Below are positions 34,715 through 44,425 of a DNA stretch of 64,000 nucleotides, in pieces. Where the stretch lies: NCBI RefSeq assembly GCF_001310275.1, contig NZ_LGYZ01000081.1, positions 310,001-374,000 of the forward strand, read 5' to 3'. Under the pieces are notes generated by a model, which saw only the letters and a program-made list of their open reading frames with translations, was not told where the DNA came from and did no database searches. This stretch comes from Nocardia arizonensis (GTDB lineage: Bacteria > Actinomycetota > Actinomycetes > Mycobacteriales > Mycobacteriaceae). Position 1 is the first letter of the stretch, and each line of letters begins with the position of its first letter. Made by a program: the position numbers and the translations under genes.

Positions 34715-35251
34715 TCAGCGGCTGTCGGGCACCCGGCAGGTTCCCGCGCGCAGTCCGTCCACCAGATCCTGGTAGCTGTCGGCGACCGCGCTCACCCGCG
34801 ACCACGCCTCGTCGGTCGGGGTATCGCGCGGGTGCACGACCGGGCGATGGGTGCGCGAGACCAATTCGGCGAGCCGGTCGACGATCCGGCCGACGGTCTG
34901 GTCGTAGGTGCCGACCTGGTCGTAGGGCACCGGCGTGACCAGCGTGATCCACCGGTCGACGGCCCGAACCAACTGTGTGCGGCGCCGATCCAGTTTCGCC
35001 ACGTCGAACCGCGGCGCCCGCTCCCGGATCTCGTGCAGTTGGGCGAGTTCGCCCGCCGCGTCCAACATCGGATGATTGTCGTGCGGCAGGCCACGGCAGG
35101 CCGCGAGGATCATCTCCTTACCGGGCAACATCCATTTGTCGTGCACATGCGCCGCCGCCTTGTCTGTCACAGCGTTCGGCCGCACGGCGCGTGGTCTCAC
35201 CGCGTTCGGTTCCACAGCGTTGCGCTTCATACCATTCAGCCGCCTGTCCAT
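34715..35251 (-). CDS. DUF4254-family protein
   Basis: 178 residues, helical, ending GLRAGTCRVPDSR. The pattern LPGKEMILAACRGLPHDNHP, then LAQLHEIRERAPR and RTQLVRAVDRWITLVTPVP, fits the actinobacterial DUF4254 family (function unknown). Near the N-terminus is a five-residue repeat, NAVEP-NAVRP-RAVRP-NAVTD, encoded by near-identical 15-bp units. ATG at 35251 follows GGAAGG closely; ATG at 35230 after it is also possible. Convergent with the HEXXH gene, separated by five bases. Confidence 0.68.
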   Translation of the reverse strand: MDRRLNGMKRNAVEPNAVRPRAVRPNAVTDKAAAHVHDKWMLPGKEMILAACRGLPHDNHPMLDAAGELAQLHEIRERAPRFDVAKLDRRRTQLVRAVDRWITLVTPVPYDQVGTYDQTVGRIVDRLAELVSRTHRPVVHPRDTPTDEAWSRVSAVADSYQDLVDGLRAGTCRVPDSR

Positions 35252-35398
35252 CGGCCTTCCATCCAGCCCCGAAATTCTCTCTCGAGCCGCGGCTCGGATA
35301 GGGCCGAAACGATGCGGACAAGTTGGTCGTCCCCCCTGTCCGCCCCGTCCCCGAGCCCCAGGAGTGCGCGTCGCGACCGAAACTCCGGCGTTGCGGCT

Positions 35399-35908
35399 AT
35401 GCTGTCGCGCGTGGTCGAACCTCAACCGCCCATCGCCGTGCACCCCGATATCGCGCCGCTGGCATCACTGCTCGGCATCTGGCGCGGAGCCGGGCACGGC
35501 GAATATCCGACCATCGATGCCTTCGACTACGTGGAAGAGGTTCGATTCGGCCATCTCGGCCGCCCATTCCTCACCTATCGCCAGCGCACCCGCGCCGCCG
35601 ACGGGGGACGGCCCATGCACGCCGAGACCGGCTATCTGCGCAGTCCGCGCCCCCGCCATGTCGAACTGATACTGGCCCACCCCACCGGGATCACCGAAAT
35701 CTGCGAGGGCGAACTGACCGTCACCGAGGACGAACTGCGGATGGAATTCGACTCGACCAGCATCGGCCGCACCTGCACCGCGAAGGCCGTCACCGCGCTG
35801 AGCCGGTCCTTCAGCCTCGTCGGCGACACACTCGACTACTCGCTGCGCATGGCCGCGATGGGCCAACCGCTCACCCATCACCTCGCCGCAGGCTTGCACC
35901 GCGCCTGA
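35399..35908 (+). CDS. Nitrobindin-like heme protein
   Basis: Small beta-barrel heme protein of 169 residues, the bacterial relative of THAP4 and nitrobindin. The family motif GxWxGxGxGxYP is present as LLGIWRGAGHGEYP; the proximal heme His is expected in the C-terminal HHLAAGLHR. Nitrobindins bind NO and isomerise peroxynitrite to nitrate. ATG at 35399 is used; GTG at 35411 would remove four residues. It shares a bidirectional terminator with the penicillin-binding lipoprotein gene. Confidence 0.85.
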   Translation: MLSRVVEPQPPIAVHPDIAPLASLLGIWRGAGHGEYPTIDAFDYVEEVRFGHLGRPFLTYRQRTRAADGGRPMHAETGYLRSPRPRHVELILAHPTGITEICEGELTVTEDELRMEFDSTSIGRTCTAKAVTALSRSFSLVGDTLDYSLRMAAMGQPLTHHLAAGLHRA

Positions 35909-35928
35909 ATCCGCGGGCGCGGATTCAG
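35905..35928. terminator. Bidirectional hairpin overlapping two stop codons
   Basis: CTGAATCCGC (35905-35914) pairs perfectly with GCGGATTCAG (35919-35928) around a 4-nt loop, between the convergent nitrobindin and penicillin-binding protein genes. The stem includes both stop codons. Confidence 0.75.
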
Positions 35929-37712
35929 TACCCGGGCGGGAGCGCGGCGAGCATGTCGCGGGTCACGGCCACCGCGTTATCGGAACTCCCGCCCTTGACC
36001 AGCAGAGTCGCGAAGGCCATATCCCCGCGGTATCCGACGAACCAGGAATGTGATCCGCCCTCGACCTCGGCCTCACCCGTCTTGCCGTACACCTCGCCCT
36101 GATCGATGATGCGCTCGGCGGTGCCGCCCGTCACCACTAGGCGCATCATCATTCGCAGGCCGTCGATGATCCGCGGTTCGATCGGCGGGCGCGCGCCGTC
36201 GATCACCGTGGGGCGACCGGCGATGAGATAGGGCACCGGCGCGGAACCGGAGGCGATGGTCGCGGCCATCACCGCCATACCGAACGGACTCACCACCACC
36301 TTGCCCTGGCCGATGCCGTCCTCGGTGCGCTGCACCAGGTCGTCGGCGGGCGGCACCGAACCCGAGGCGATCGGCAGACCCGCCAGCGCATATCCGGGTC
36401 CGACACCGAATTTCGCGGCGGTGTCGTGCAGGGCGTCACCGGGCAGATCCGCGGCCAACCGCGCGAAGGAGGTATTGCAGGAGCGTTCGTAGGCGGTGGA
36501 CATCGGCACATCGCCGACCGAGAACAGGTTGTAGTTCGGAATCGTGCGCTCGCCGATGACGATTCGGCTCGGACACGGCATGATCGTGTCCGGGGTCGCG
36601 AGTCCGGCGGACATGGCCGCCGCGGCGGTCACGGTCTTGAACACCGACCCGGGTGGATACTGCCCGATGGTCGCCACCGGGCCGTCGCGGTCCGCGGCCC
36701 GGTTCTGCGCTACCGCGAGTATCGCGCCGGTGGACGGTCTCAACACCACCATCATGGTCTGATCCGACGGCCCGTCCACCGCGCGCTGCGCTGCCGACTG
36801 CACGAAACGGTCGATACTCAGCGCGAACGACGGAGCCGGCTGCGACGGCACCTCTTGCAGCACATCGGTGTCGACGCCATTGGAATTGACGGTCACCACA
36901 CTCCAGCCCGCCTTGCCGTCCACCTCCGCGATCACCGTCTTGCGGACCTGGGTCATCAGATCGGGCGCGAAGTCGCGGTCGGTGGGCACCAGATCCCACT
37001 CCTGGGTCAACCGGACACCCGATAGGCCCAGGATTTCCGCGCTGACCTGGTCGAATTCGAGTTCGCTCAGCAGCGCGACGGTATAGGCGCCACCGGCGGC
37101 ACGCGCCGCCCGGAGAATGAAATCCGGGGTAAGTCGCTTGTCGAAGCGCAGCAGCGCCGCGGACAGCGCGGCGGCCACCGCATTCGGGTCCGCGGCCCGG
37201 GCGACGGTGAAATCCACCCGGGTCACCTTGCCGGGCACCAGCACGTCACTGCCCGAGGACTCGTTCACCCGGGCGCGCGGCGCGGGATTCGAACGCAGCA
37301 CCATTTTCTGGGTGTCGCCGAGTTTGGGATGGATGTCGGAGGAGGTCCAGCGCACCACCCAGCGACCTTCGCTGCGGCCCATCTGCAACTGACCGGTGTA
37401 GCGCCAGAGCCGGTCCTTGGGCAGCTTCCATTCATAGGTGTAGTCGACGGTCGCGGTGTCGCCGGAGACCCGCGCCGCGCCGGAGACGGCGCCGAGTTCC
37501 TCGGCCTGCAATTCGCTCCACGCGGATTCCAGTGCGGTGACGGCCTTCTCGGGCACGGTGGTCAACCGCGCCGCGCGCTCGAGGTCGCGGGCGGCGAAGG
37601 CGGCGAGAAAGGCGTCGGCGGCGGGCACCGGCCCCTGCGAGCCCACCGAGCAACCCGCCGCGGCCAGGGTCAGCGCACACACCACGGATGGGACGAACAT
37701 TCGCATCGACAT
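35925..37712 (-). CDS. Penicillin-binding lipoprotein (Rv2864c-like transpeptidase)
   Basis: Class B penicillin-binding protein, 595 residues, that cross-links peptidoglycan outside the membrane. A lipobox LAAAG-C21 ends the signal sequence, so it is a lipoprotein. Residues 30-140 form an NTF2-like MecA_N domain, followed by a dimerisation region. The transpeptidase domain has S356-VFK (SxxK), S411-C-N and K544-TG, all intact. It heads the same gene order as in M. tuberculosis (Rv2864c, Rv2867c, ispG, rip1, dxr). Of three clustered ATGs, 37712 is the most upstream. Confidence 0.92.
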   Translation of the reverse strand: MSMRMFVPSVVCALTLAAAGCSVGSQGPVPAADAFLAAFAARDLERAARLTTVPEKAVTALESAWSELQAEELGAVSGAARVSGDTATVDYTYEWKLPKDRLWRYTGQLQMGRSEGRWVVRWTSSDIHPKLGDTQKMVLRSNPAPRARVNESSGSDVLVPGKVTRVDFTVARAADPNAVAAALSAALLRFDKRLTPDFILRAARAAGGAYTVALLSELEFDQVSAEILGLSGVRLTQEWDLVPTDRDFAPDLMTQVRKTVIAEVDGKAGWSVVTVNSNGVDTDVLQEVPSQPAPSFALSIDRFVQSAAQRAVDGPSDQTMMVVLRPSTGAILAVAQNRAADRDGPVATIGQYPPGSVFKTVTAAAAMSAGLATPDTIMPCPSRIVIGERTIPNYNLFSVGDVPMSTAYERSCNTSFARLAADLPGDALHDTAAKFGVGPGYALAGLPIASGSVPPADDLVQRTEDGIGQGKVVVSPFGMAVMAATIASGSAPVPYLIAGRPTVIDGARPPIEPRIIDGLRMMMRLVVTGGTAERIIDQGEVYGKTGEAEVEGGSHSWFVGYRGDMAFATLLVKGGSSDNAVAVTRDMLAALPPGY

Positions 37713-37774
37713 CGGCACCGATGGTAACGGCCAACGGCGGGCAAACGGCGGAATCGGCCGCCTCGCGCCATGAT

Positions 37775-38677
37775 TCAGTCGAGCAGAATCGTCGCGAACG
37801 TCGCGATCTGCCGAAATCCGACGCGCGCGTAAGCTCGTCGCGCCACCCGGTTGTAGTCGTTGACGTACAGGCTCGCGGTGCGGCCGGAGACCACCACCGC
37901 GTTCGCGATGGCCGCCGTGCCCGCGGTGCCGAGCCCTCGACCGCGGTGCTCGGGATGCACCCAGACGCCCTGGATCTGCCCGGTCCGCCGCGACAGCGCG
38001 CCGACCTCGGCCTTGAACACCACTTCCCCGTCGTCGAAGCGGGCCCACGCGCGACCGGATTCGATCAGGCTCTGGATGCGCCGCCGATAGGCCCGCCCGC
38101 CGTCACCCGCGCGCGGATCCACCCCGACCTCCTCGATGAACATGGATATCGCGGCGGTCAGATACCGCTCGAGTTCATCGGGACGCGCGCGCCGCACCTG
38201 AGGATCGAGGGTCGCCCTCGGCGTCTCCGCCAGGGCGAGCAGCGGCTGTTCGCCGCGCATCTCCCGTGGCGGGCCCCAGCGGTGGGCGAGCATATCCCAC
38301 AGCGGCAGCGCCAGCTCCCGCCTGCCCACCACCGACGAGCACACCCGCGGCCACCGCACGGCCCGTTCGGCGAAGGCGCGCAGCGCGTCATTGTCCCCGC
38401 GCAGGGGGACCAGATTGGCGCCGGAGAAGCACAGCGAATCCGCGGGACCGCCGCGGCTCCACAGTTCGCCGGTGCCCGCGCGCGCGTCGAGACCGTACTC
38501 CTGCAATCGGGCCGCGATCATGCACGAGGCCACCGGATCGGTGTCCAGTACACGGAGGACCTGTACCAGGTCCTTGTTCGCGAGCTGACGCGCGGGCGCG
38601 ATCCTCGCCCGGCGCGGTTCCAGCAGACTCCGCACATCGACAGCCTGCCACGAAAAGCAACGCCGCGGTATGTGCAT
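37775..38677 (-). CDS. GNAT-family N-acetyltransferase (Rv2867c-like)
   Basis: 300-residue two-part protein. The N-terminal half (DTDPVASCMIAARLQEYGLD, GELWSRG) is a DUF4081-like domain; the C-terminal half is a GNAT fold with the acetyl-CoA motif VHPEHRGRGLGTAGTAAI and a final strand ASLYVNDYNRVARRAYARVG. The M. tuberculosis counterpart is in the same position between the penicillin-binding lipoprotein and ispG. Substrate unknown. ATG at 38677 is taken; a GTG near codon 15 (38635) could be the true start because the first residues are not conserved-looking. Confidence 0.85.
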   Translation of the reverse strand: MHIPRRCFSWQAVDVRSLLEPRRARIAPARQLANKDLVQVLRVLDTDPVASCMIAARLQEYGLDARAGTGELWSRGGPADSLCFSGANLVPLRGDNDALRAFAERAVRWPRVCSSVVGRRELALPLWDMLAHRWGPPREMRGEQPLLALAETPRATLDPQVRRARPDELERYLTAAISMFIEEVGVDPRAGDGGRAYRRRIQSLIESGRAWARFDDGEVVFKAEVGALSRRTGQIQGVWVHPEHRGRGLGTAGTAAIANAVVVSGRTASLYVNDYNRVARRAYARVGFRQIATFATILLD

Positions 38678-38724
38678 ACGGAAAAGATCACCCCACGGCG
38701 CGCCCGACGGCGCGCTCGCGGTGA

Positions 38725-39876
38725 CTATCCGACGGTGACGACGGGTTCGCCGGAGGCCTCGCCCATCTCCTCGGCGATCCGCAGTGCCTCCTCGATGAGG
38801 GTCTCCACGATCTGCGCCTCCGGCACGGTCTTGACGACCTCCCCCTTGACGAAGATCTGGCCCTTGCCGTTGCCGGAGGCGACACCCAGATCGGCCTCCC
38901 TGGCCTCACCCGGCCCGTTCACCACGCAACCCATGACGGCCACCCGCAGCGGGACCTCCATCCCCTCGAGTCCGGCCGAGACCTGGTCGGCGAGGGTGTA
39001 CACGTCGACCTGCGCGCGTCCGCAGGACGGGCACGACACGATCTCGAGCTTGCGCGGGCGTAGATTCAGCGACTGGAGGATCTGGCCGCCGACCTTGACC
39101 TCCTCGGCGGGCGGCGCGGACAGCGAAACCCGGATGGTGTCGCCGATGCCCTCGCTGAGCAGGGCGCCGAACGCCACCGCCGACTTGATCGTGCCCTGGA
39201 AGGCCGGACCCGCCTCGGTGACGCCGAGGTGCAGCGGATAGTCCGACTGGGCGGCGAGTTGGCGATATGCCTCCACCATGATCACCGGATCGTTGTGCTT
39301 GACCGAGATCTTGATGTCGCCGAAGCCGTGTTCCTCGAACAGGCTCGCCTCCCACAGCGCCGACTCGACCAGCGCCTCCGGGGTGGCCTTGCCGTACTTC
39401 TGCATCATCCGCTTGTCGAGCGATCCGGCGTTCACGCCGATGCGGATCGGAATGCCCGCGGCGCCCGCGGCCTTGGCGACCTCGCCGACGCGGCCGTCGA
39501 ACTCCTTGATGTTGCCCGGGTTCACGCGCACCGCGGCACACCCCGCGTCGATCGCGGCGAAGATGTAGCGCGGCTGGAAGTGGATGTCGGCGATGACCGG
39601 GATCTGCGATTTGCGGGCGATCGTGGCCAGCGCGTCGGCGTCCTCCTGACGCGGGCAGGCGACGCGCACGATATCGCAGCCCGACGCCGTCAGCTCGGCG
39701 ATCTGCTGAAGGGTCGCGTTGACGTCGTGGGTCTTCGTGGTCGTCATGGACTGCACGGAGATCGGGTGCTCGCTGCCGACTCCGACATTGCCCACCATCA
39801 GTTGACGGGTCTTGCGCCGGGGAGCGAGAACGGCCGACGGCGCGGTCGGCATCCCCAATCCGATTGTGCTGGTCAC
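38725..39876 (-). CDS. ispG: IspG, 4-hydroxy-3-methylbut-2-enyl diphosphate synthase
   Basis: Iron-sulfur enzyme of the non-mevalonate (MEP) isoprenoid pathway, reductively opening the cyclic diphosphate MEcPP to HMBPP. At 383 residues it is the standard bacterial two-domain form. The [4Fe-4S] ligands are C282, C285 (SCPSCGRAQ), C317 and E324 ([10 protein letters not shown]). Barrel motifs [10 protein letters not shown] and [10 protein letters not shown] are conserved. GTG at 39876. dxr, another MEP gene, lies two genes away on the same strand. Confidence 0.97.
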   Translation of the reverse strand: MTSTIGLGMPTAPSAVLAPRRKTRQLMVGNVGVGSEHPISVQSMTTTKTHDVNATLQQIAELTASGCDIVRVACPRQEDADALATIARKSQIPVIADIHFQPRYIFAAIDAGCAAVRVNPGNIKEFDGRVGEVAKAAGAAGIPIRIGVNAGSLDKRMMQKYGKATPEALVESALWEASLFEEHGFGDIKISVKHNDPVIMVEAYRQLAAQSDYPLHLGVTEAGPAFQGTIKSAVAFGALLSEGIGDTIRVSLSAPPAEEVKVGGQILQSLNLRPRKLEIVSCPSCGRAQVDVYTLADQVSAGLEGMEVPLRVAVMGCVVNGPGEAREADLGVASGNGKGQIFVKGEVVKTVPEAQIVETLIEEALRIAEEMGEASGEPVVTVG

Positions 39877-40051
39877 TGTCGGCTGCCTACTTTCCTGCGG
39901 TCTGAGCGTGCCGTTCGCCCGCCAAGCTTAGTCGCGTCGTCGACGGCGGTGCCGGGCGACCACGATGACAGCGTCGCTGACAGCGGGATGTCCCCCGATT
40001 GCCCACCGCGAACCGGTCTCGACAGCAACCCGATGGGGTACGAGCGCGCCG

Positions 40052-41251
40052 TCAGAACAGTTTGATCGGGTTCATGATGTCGGCGGCGAGAGTCAGCACC
40101 ATGTACGCGCCGCCGATCACGACCGCCACATAGGTCACCGGCAACAGCTTGAGATAGTCCACCGGAGCGCCCGGCGGCAGACCGCGTCGCCCGCGCAGCA
40201 CATTGCGGGCCTTCTCGTAGAGCACGACCGCGATATGGCCACCGTCCAGCGGCAGCAGCGGCAGCAGGTTGAAGGCGCCGAGGAAGAAGTTCAGGCTGGC
40301 CAGCACCACGATGAAGACGTTCCACAGCCCGCGTTCGGCGCTCTCGCCGCCGATCTTGCTCGCGCCGTACACGCTCACCGGGGTCTCGGGATCGCGCTCA
40401 CCGCCGGTGACCGCGGTCCACAGCGCCGACACCTTCTGCGGCATCTGCGCCAGCGCCTGGAAGGTCCGCACGAACATGTCACCGGTGAACGCGGCCGAGG
40501 CCGGGATCGCGGCCAACACGCCGTACTGCACCGGCTCGTATACCTCCGCGCCGACGCCGACCGCGCTGACCTCCTTGCCGGATCCGCCGCCTTCGGGGTA
40601 GCGCATGACGCGCACCGGTTCGACGGGGACGGTGAGGGTCCGGCCGTCGCGGCGCAAGGTGTAGGTGAACGGCCCGGTCTGCTTCTGGGTCTCGGACTGG
40701 AACTGCTTCCAACTCTCCACCGGCACGCCGTTGACCGCGGTGACCACGTCGCCGCGCTGTAGACCGGCCCGCTGCGCCGGTCCGTCGCCCGTGCACGGCT
40801 GCACCGAGCCGTCCGGATTCTGTTGCGGCACACAGCCCATCGCGCCAAGCGCGGTGGCGGGCGGCTGATCCAGGCGCGGCAGACCCCAGCCGACGGCCAG
40901 CACCACCACGAGGATGAATCCGAGCAGGAAGTTCATCGCGATACCGCCGGACATCACCAGCAGCCGCTTCCAGGTCTCCTGCCGGTACATGGCGCGGTCC
41001 AGGTCCTCCGGCTCGAGTTCGTCGAGCGCGGTCATTCCGGCGATATCGCAGAAACCGCCGAGCGGCAGCGCCTTGAGCCCGTATTCGGTCTCACCGCGCC
41101 GGAAGGAGAACACCTTCGGGCCGAAGCCGACGAAGTAGCGGCGTACCTTCATCCCGGTCGCCTGCGCGGCCCACATGTGCCCGCATTCGTGCAGCGCCAC
41201 CGAGATCGTGATGCCGAGGGCGAACAACGCGAAACCCAACGCGAACACCAT
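40052..41251 (-). CDS. rip1: Rip1, site-2 zinc metalloprotease (intramembrane)
   Basis: Intramembrane protease of 399 residues that cleaves anti-sigma factors and controls envelope stress responses and cell-wall lipids. HECGH (H21, E22, H25) lies in the first helix, LDG (D336) in NLLPLLPLDGGH near the end, together binding zinc. A PDZ domain in between carries PAQRAGLQRGDVVTAVNGVPV. The ortholog Rv2869c has the same neighbours (dxr upstream, ispG downstream). Confidence 0.95.
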   Translation of the reverse strand: MVFALGFALFALGITISVALHECGHMWAAQATGMKVRRYFVGFGPKVFSFRRGETEYGLKALPLGGFCDIAGMTALDELEPEDLDRAMYRQETWKRLLVMSGGIAMNFLLGFILVVVLAVGWGLPRLDQPPATALGAMGCVPQQNPDGSVQPCTGDGPAQRAGLQRGDVVTAVNGVPVESWKQFQSETQKQTGPFTYTLRRDGRTLTVPVEPVRVMRYPEGGGSGKEVSAVGVGAEVYEPVQYGVLAAIPASAAFTGDMFVRTFQALAQMPQKVSALWTAVTGGERDPETPVSVYGASKIGGESAERGLWNVFIVVLASLNFFLGAFNLLPLLPLDGGHIAVVLYEKARNVLRGRRGLPPGAPVDYLKLLPVTYVAVVIGGAYMVLTLAADIMNPIKLF

Positions 41252-41442
41252 TGATGTACAGCCCTCCTGCGTGACGCGGCTCGCCTCTCACCTCGGCCGT
41301 CGGATCGGCCGGGATCGTCCGGTGCCCGCCGCCAACGGCCCGCGCGCACCCGACCACAGTAACCGCAGGCCGCGGCGGCCCTCACGCCAAGTGTGCCAGG
41401 CCGGATCGCACCGCGCGTCGATACGGAAACCGCCCGCGGGTT

Positions 41443-42582
41443 TCAGGACCGGACGAGACCGCGGGCGTAGTCGCGGGCCCAGCTGTCCGCGGCAAGCACG
41501 TCGGCGAGGTCATCGGGTTCGCGCTCCCATTGCCCGGCCGCGTCCACCGCGCGCGCCACCGTCCGCACGATCTGCGGGAACTTGATCCTGCCGTCCAGGA
41601 ATGCCTGCACCGCGACCTCGTTGGCCGCGTTGTAGACCGCCGTGACACTGCCACCCGCGTTCCCCGCCCGGCGGGCCAGTTCGACCGCGGGGAACACCTC
41701 GTCGTCCACCGGTTCGAAGGTCCAGGTCGACGCGGTGCCGAAATCGCAGGCCGCGGCGGCGCCAGGGACCCGGTCCGGCCAGCCGAGCGCCAGCGCGATC
41801 GGCAGCTTCATATCCGGCGGGCTGGCCTGGGCCAGGGTGGAACCGTCGGTGAAGGTGACCATGGAATGCACGATCGACTGCGGATGCACCGTGACGTCGA
41901 TGCGGTCGTACGGAATGCCGAACAGCAGATGCGTCTCGATCAGCTCCAGCCCCTTGTTCACCAGCGAGGCCGAGTTCAGCGTGTTCATGGGCCCCATCGA
42001 CCAGGTCGGATGGGTTTTCGCCTCGGCCGGATTCACCGACTCGAGCATTTCGGAGGTCCAGCCGCGGAACGGGCCGCCCGAGGCGGTGAGGACCAATCGG
42101 TCGACTTCCTCGGCACGACCGCCGCGCAGACATTGCGCCAGCGCGGAATGTTCGGAATCCACCGGCACGATCTGTCCGGGCGCGGCGGCGCGGGTCACCA
42201 GCGAGCCGCCCGCGACCAGTGACTCCTTGTTGGCCAGCGCCAGCCGAGTGCCCGCGTTAAGGGTCGCCAGCGTCGGCTCCAGGCCGAGCGAGCCCACCAG
42301 CGCGTTCAGTACGACATCCGCGTCGGTCCGGCGCACCAATTCGGTCACCGCGTCGGGGCCGCCGAGTTCCAGATCCAGGGCGCGCGCGGCGGCCGGATCG
42401 GCGACCGCGACATTGCGGGTGCCCGTCGCCGCCATCTGCGCCGCCAGCAACTCGACGTTGCCGCCGCGCGCAGCCAACCCGACCACCCGGAACCGGTCGG
42501 GATTGGCCGCGATCACCTCGAGCGCTTGGGTTCCAATGGATCCGGTGCTGCCGAGCAGCAGGACTCTCACGATGTCGGACAC
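41443..42582 (-). CDS. dxr: Dxr (IspC), 1-deoxy-D-xylulose 5-phosphate reductoisomerase
   Basis: NADPH-dependent enzyme of the MEP pathway converting DXP to MEP; the target of fosmidomycin. The N-terminal Rossmann motif is [16 protein letters not shown], the metal/substrate region is [11 protein letters not shown] and PVDSEHSA, the flexible loop is SGGPFRG, and the later helix is [23 protein letters not shown] at 42582 is followed by another in-frame GTG four codons later. Full length at 379 residues. It precedes rip1 with 190 bp between. Confidence 0.97.
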   Translation of the reverse strand: MSDIVRVLLLGSTGSIGTQALEVIAANPDRFRVVGLAARGGNVELLAAQMAATGTRNVAVADPAAARALDLELGGPDAVTELVRRTDADVVLNALVGSLGLEPTLATLNAGTRLALANKESLVAGGSLVTRAAAPGQIVPVDSEHSALAQCLRGGRAEEVDRLVLTASGGPFRGWTSEMLESVNPAEAKTHPTWSMGPMNTLNSASLVNKGLELIETHLLFGIPYDRIDVTVHPQSIVHSMVTFTDGSTLAQASPPDMKLPIALALGWPDRVPGAAAACDFGTASTWTFEPVDDEVFPAVELARRAGNAGGSVTAVYNAANEVAVQAFLDGRIKFPQIVRTVARAVDAAGQWEREPDDLADVLAADSWARDYARGLVRS

Positions 42583-42691
42583 GGCCCCATTGTGGCAGGG
42601 CCACTGGCTACGACGGACGGTCGTATGCCACGATATCCGGGAACCACCCCGGAATTCGGGCTCACCCCGAAACTCGAGCTAAGGAGCGATC

Positions 42692-42961
42692 GTGGCCGCC
42701 ACGGAACTCGAACCCGCCAACACCGAGCGCGCCGTCGTCACTCACGTCGATACGGCCGAGGTTCCGTCCGCGGCATGGGGCTGGAGCGGCGAATCGCCGC
42801 GCACCTTCAGGATCGCGGCCATCGTCGTCGCGCTCATCCTGGTCGCCATGACCATCGGCAACCACAAGGGCAGGGTCGAGGACCTCTACCTGGTCGGTTT
42901 CGCCCTCGCTCTCGTCGGCGCCGTCGTCTACGACTGGATCTACCGCCGCAAGCCCCGCTGA
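42692..42961 (+). CDS. DUF2631 membrane protein
   Basis: 89-residue protein with two transmembrane helices (about residues 39-54 and 66-81), a Trp-containing cytoplasmic segment (PSAAWGWSGESPRTFR) before the first, and the basic end YRRKPR. This matches the actinobacterial DUF2631 family near dxr. GTG at 42692 follows AAGGAGCG. Divergent from dxr with a 109-bp gap. Confidence 0.8.
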   Translation: MAATELEPANTERAVVTHVDTAEVPSAAWGWSGESPRTFRIAAIVVALILVAMTIGNHKGRVEDLYLVGFALALVGAVVYDWIYRRKPR

Positions 42962-42994
42962 CCCACTCGCACCGTACCGAAGCGACGTATCGCC

Positions 42995-43921
42995 TCAGCG
43001 ACCACGCCGCTTGGTCGGCTTCTTCGTCGAATGCCGTCCCGCGGCAGGCTTTTTCGCCGCCGTGCGGGAATTCGGCGGACGCGCGGGTTCGACGCGACGC
43101 ACGTCGGCGCGCGAACTGCGCTCGGAGCGGCCGCGCACGACGCCGATGAAATCCTGCACCGCCCCGGTGGTCCGCTCGGCGGGCCACGCCAGGGCGATCT
43201 CGGTATCCGGCGCGTCGGTGACCGGCCGGTAGACCAGGTCGCGACGGGCGTACAGCCGCGCGATCGAATGCGGTACCACGGCGTGACCGACGCCGGCCGC
43301 GACCATTTCCAGGGTCACCGCGGCATCGTCGACGGCGTGGCCCTCCTGCATGCGTTCCTCGGCCAGGTCGGCCGTGGTGACCTGCTCGAATACCGAGATC
43401 GGGTGATCCTTGGGCACCACGACCACCGGCACCTCCCTATACAGCGGAATGACACTGAGCCCGTCCCGCTCGATCGGCAGCCGCACGAAGCACATGTCCA
43501 CCCGACCCTCGCGCAGAGCCGCGAGCTGGTCCGCGGCGGGCACCGGCAGCACGTCGAGCGGAACGGCCGGGAATCGCTCACCCCAGATCCGGGTCCATTT
43601 GGATACGGTGACACCCGGCACGAAACCGATCCGCAGCGCGTGACCGCCCTCGGTATCGGATTCGACGGCCGATGCCTCGGCCGCGGCGATCAATTCCGGC
43701 GCGCGGGCGAGCAATTCGGCCCCGTCCTCGGTGAGCCGAGTCGGCTGCGCGCCGGGAACGAACAGTTTCGTCCCCAATTCCGCTTCAAGTTCGATCACCA
43801 TACGGCTGAGCCGCTGCCGGGAGATTCGCAGCGAGGCCGCCGCCCGCGCGAAGTGCAATTCCTCGGCAACCGCCGTGAACCAGCGCAGACGGGTGGCGTC
43901 GATCGACTCGAACCGGCTCAT
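42995..43921 (-). CDS. LysR-family regulator with a lysine-rich C-terminal tail
   Basis: 308-residue regulator. Helix-turn-helix at residues 7-65: RLRWFTAVAEELHFARAAAS, then RISRQRLSRMVIELE. The effector-binding domain follows (GFVPGVTVSKWTRIW; LPVPAADQLAALREGRVDM). After about residue 255 there is an unusual 50-residue tail rich in Arg, Lys, Ala and Pro (AAKKPAAGRHSTKKPTKRRG), resembling histone-like tails of mycobacterial HupB more than any LysR protein. The DUF5997 gene diverges from it and is a likely target. Confidence 0.86.
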   Translation of the reverse strand: MSRFESIDATRLRWFTAVAEELHFARAAASLRISRQRLSRMVIELEAELGTKLFVPGAQPTRLTEDGAELLARAPELIAAAEASAVESDTEGGHALRIGFVPGVTVSKWTRIWGERFPAVPLDVLPVPAADQLAALREGRVDMCFVRLPIERDGLSVIPLYREVPVVVVPKDHPISVFEQVTTADLAEERMQEGHAVDDAAVTLEMVAAGVGHAVVPHSIARLYARRDLVYRPVTDAPDTEIALAWPAERTTGAVQDFIGVVRGRSERSSRADVRRVEPARPPNSRTAAKKPAAGRHSTKKPTKRRGR

Positions 43922-44005
43922 TGGTCCAAGATTAGCCGCCTCGCCCGCGGCCCGGTCCCCCGCACGGTTTTCGTCGCGACCCGGGCAGTCCCGTAGACTC
44001 GGCCG

Positions 44006-44419
44006 GTGAGCCAGGAACGGAAACCGCAGACCATGAAGCCGCTGACGGCGGCGAACAAGCTCGGCATCTATCTCCCGGCGACTCCCCCGGAATTCCGCGA
44101 ATCCTCCATCACCCGTGAAGAATTGGCGACACTGCGCACCGATCCGCCCGCCTGGTTGATCGAACTGCACCGCACCGGCCCCTTCCCCCGCGATGTGGTG
44201 GCCCGCAAACTCGGCATCTCCAACAGCGGCCTTTCCCGTGCCGGGATCTCCGACGCGCTCACCGCCGACGAGATCGACGCTCTGCTCGCCGATCCCCCGG
44301 CCTGGCTGCTGCGCGAACGCGAATCCTATGCCGCGGTCCGCGCCGAGAACGAACGCGTCAAAACCAAGGAAGCCGAACGCCGCGCCGCCACCAACCGCCC
44401 CGCCAAGAATCGCGGCTGA
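44006..44419 (+). CDS. DUF5997-family protein
   Basis: 137 residues: a conserved core TAANKLGIYLPATPPEFRES, then TDPPAWLIELHRTGPFPRDV and a helix-turn-helix-like ARKLGISNSGLSRAGISDAL, then a second copy of DPPAWLL and a charged Arg/Lys/Glu coiled tail. The family is common in actinobacteria and often lies beside LysR regulators, as here. Function unknown; the middle resembles a DNA-binding helix pair. GTG at 44006. Confidence 0.72.
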   Translation: MSQERKPQTMKPLTAANKLGIYLPATPPEFRESSITREELATLRTDPPAWLIELHRTGPFPRDVVARKLGISNSGLSRAGISDALTADEIDALLADPPAWLLRERESYAAVRAENERVKTKEAERRAATNRPAKNRG

Positions 44420-44425
44420 TCCCGC

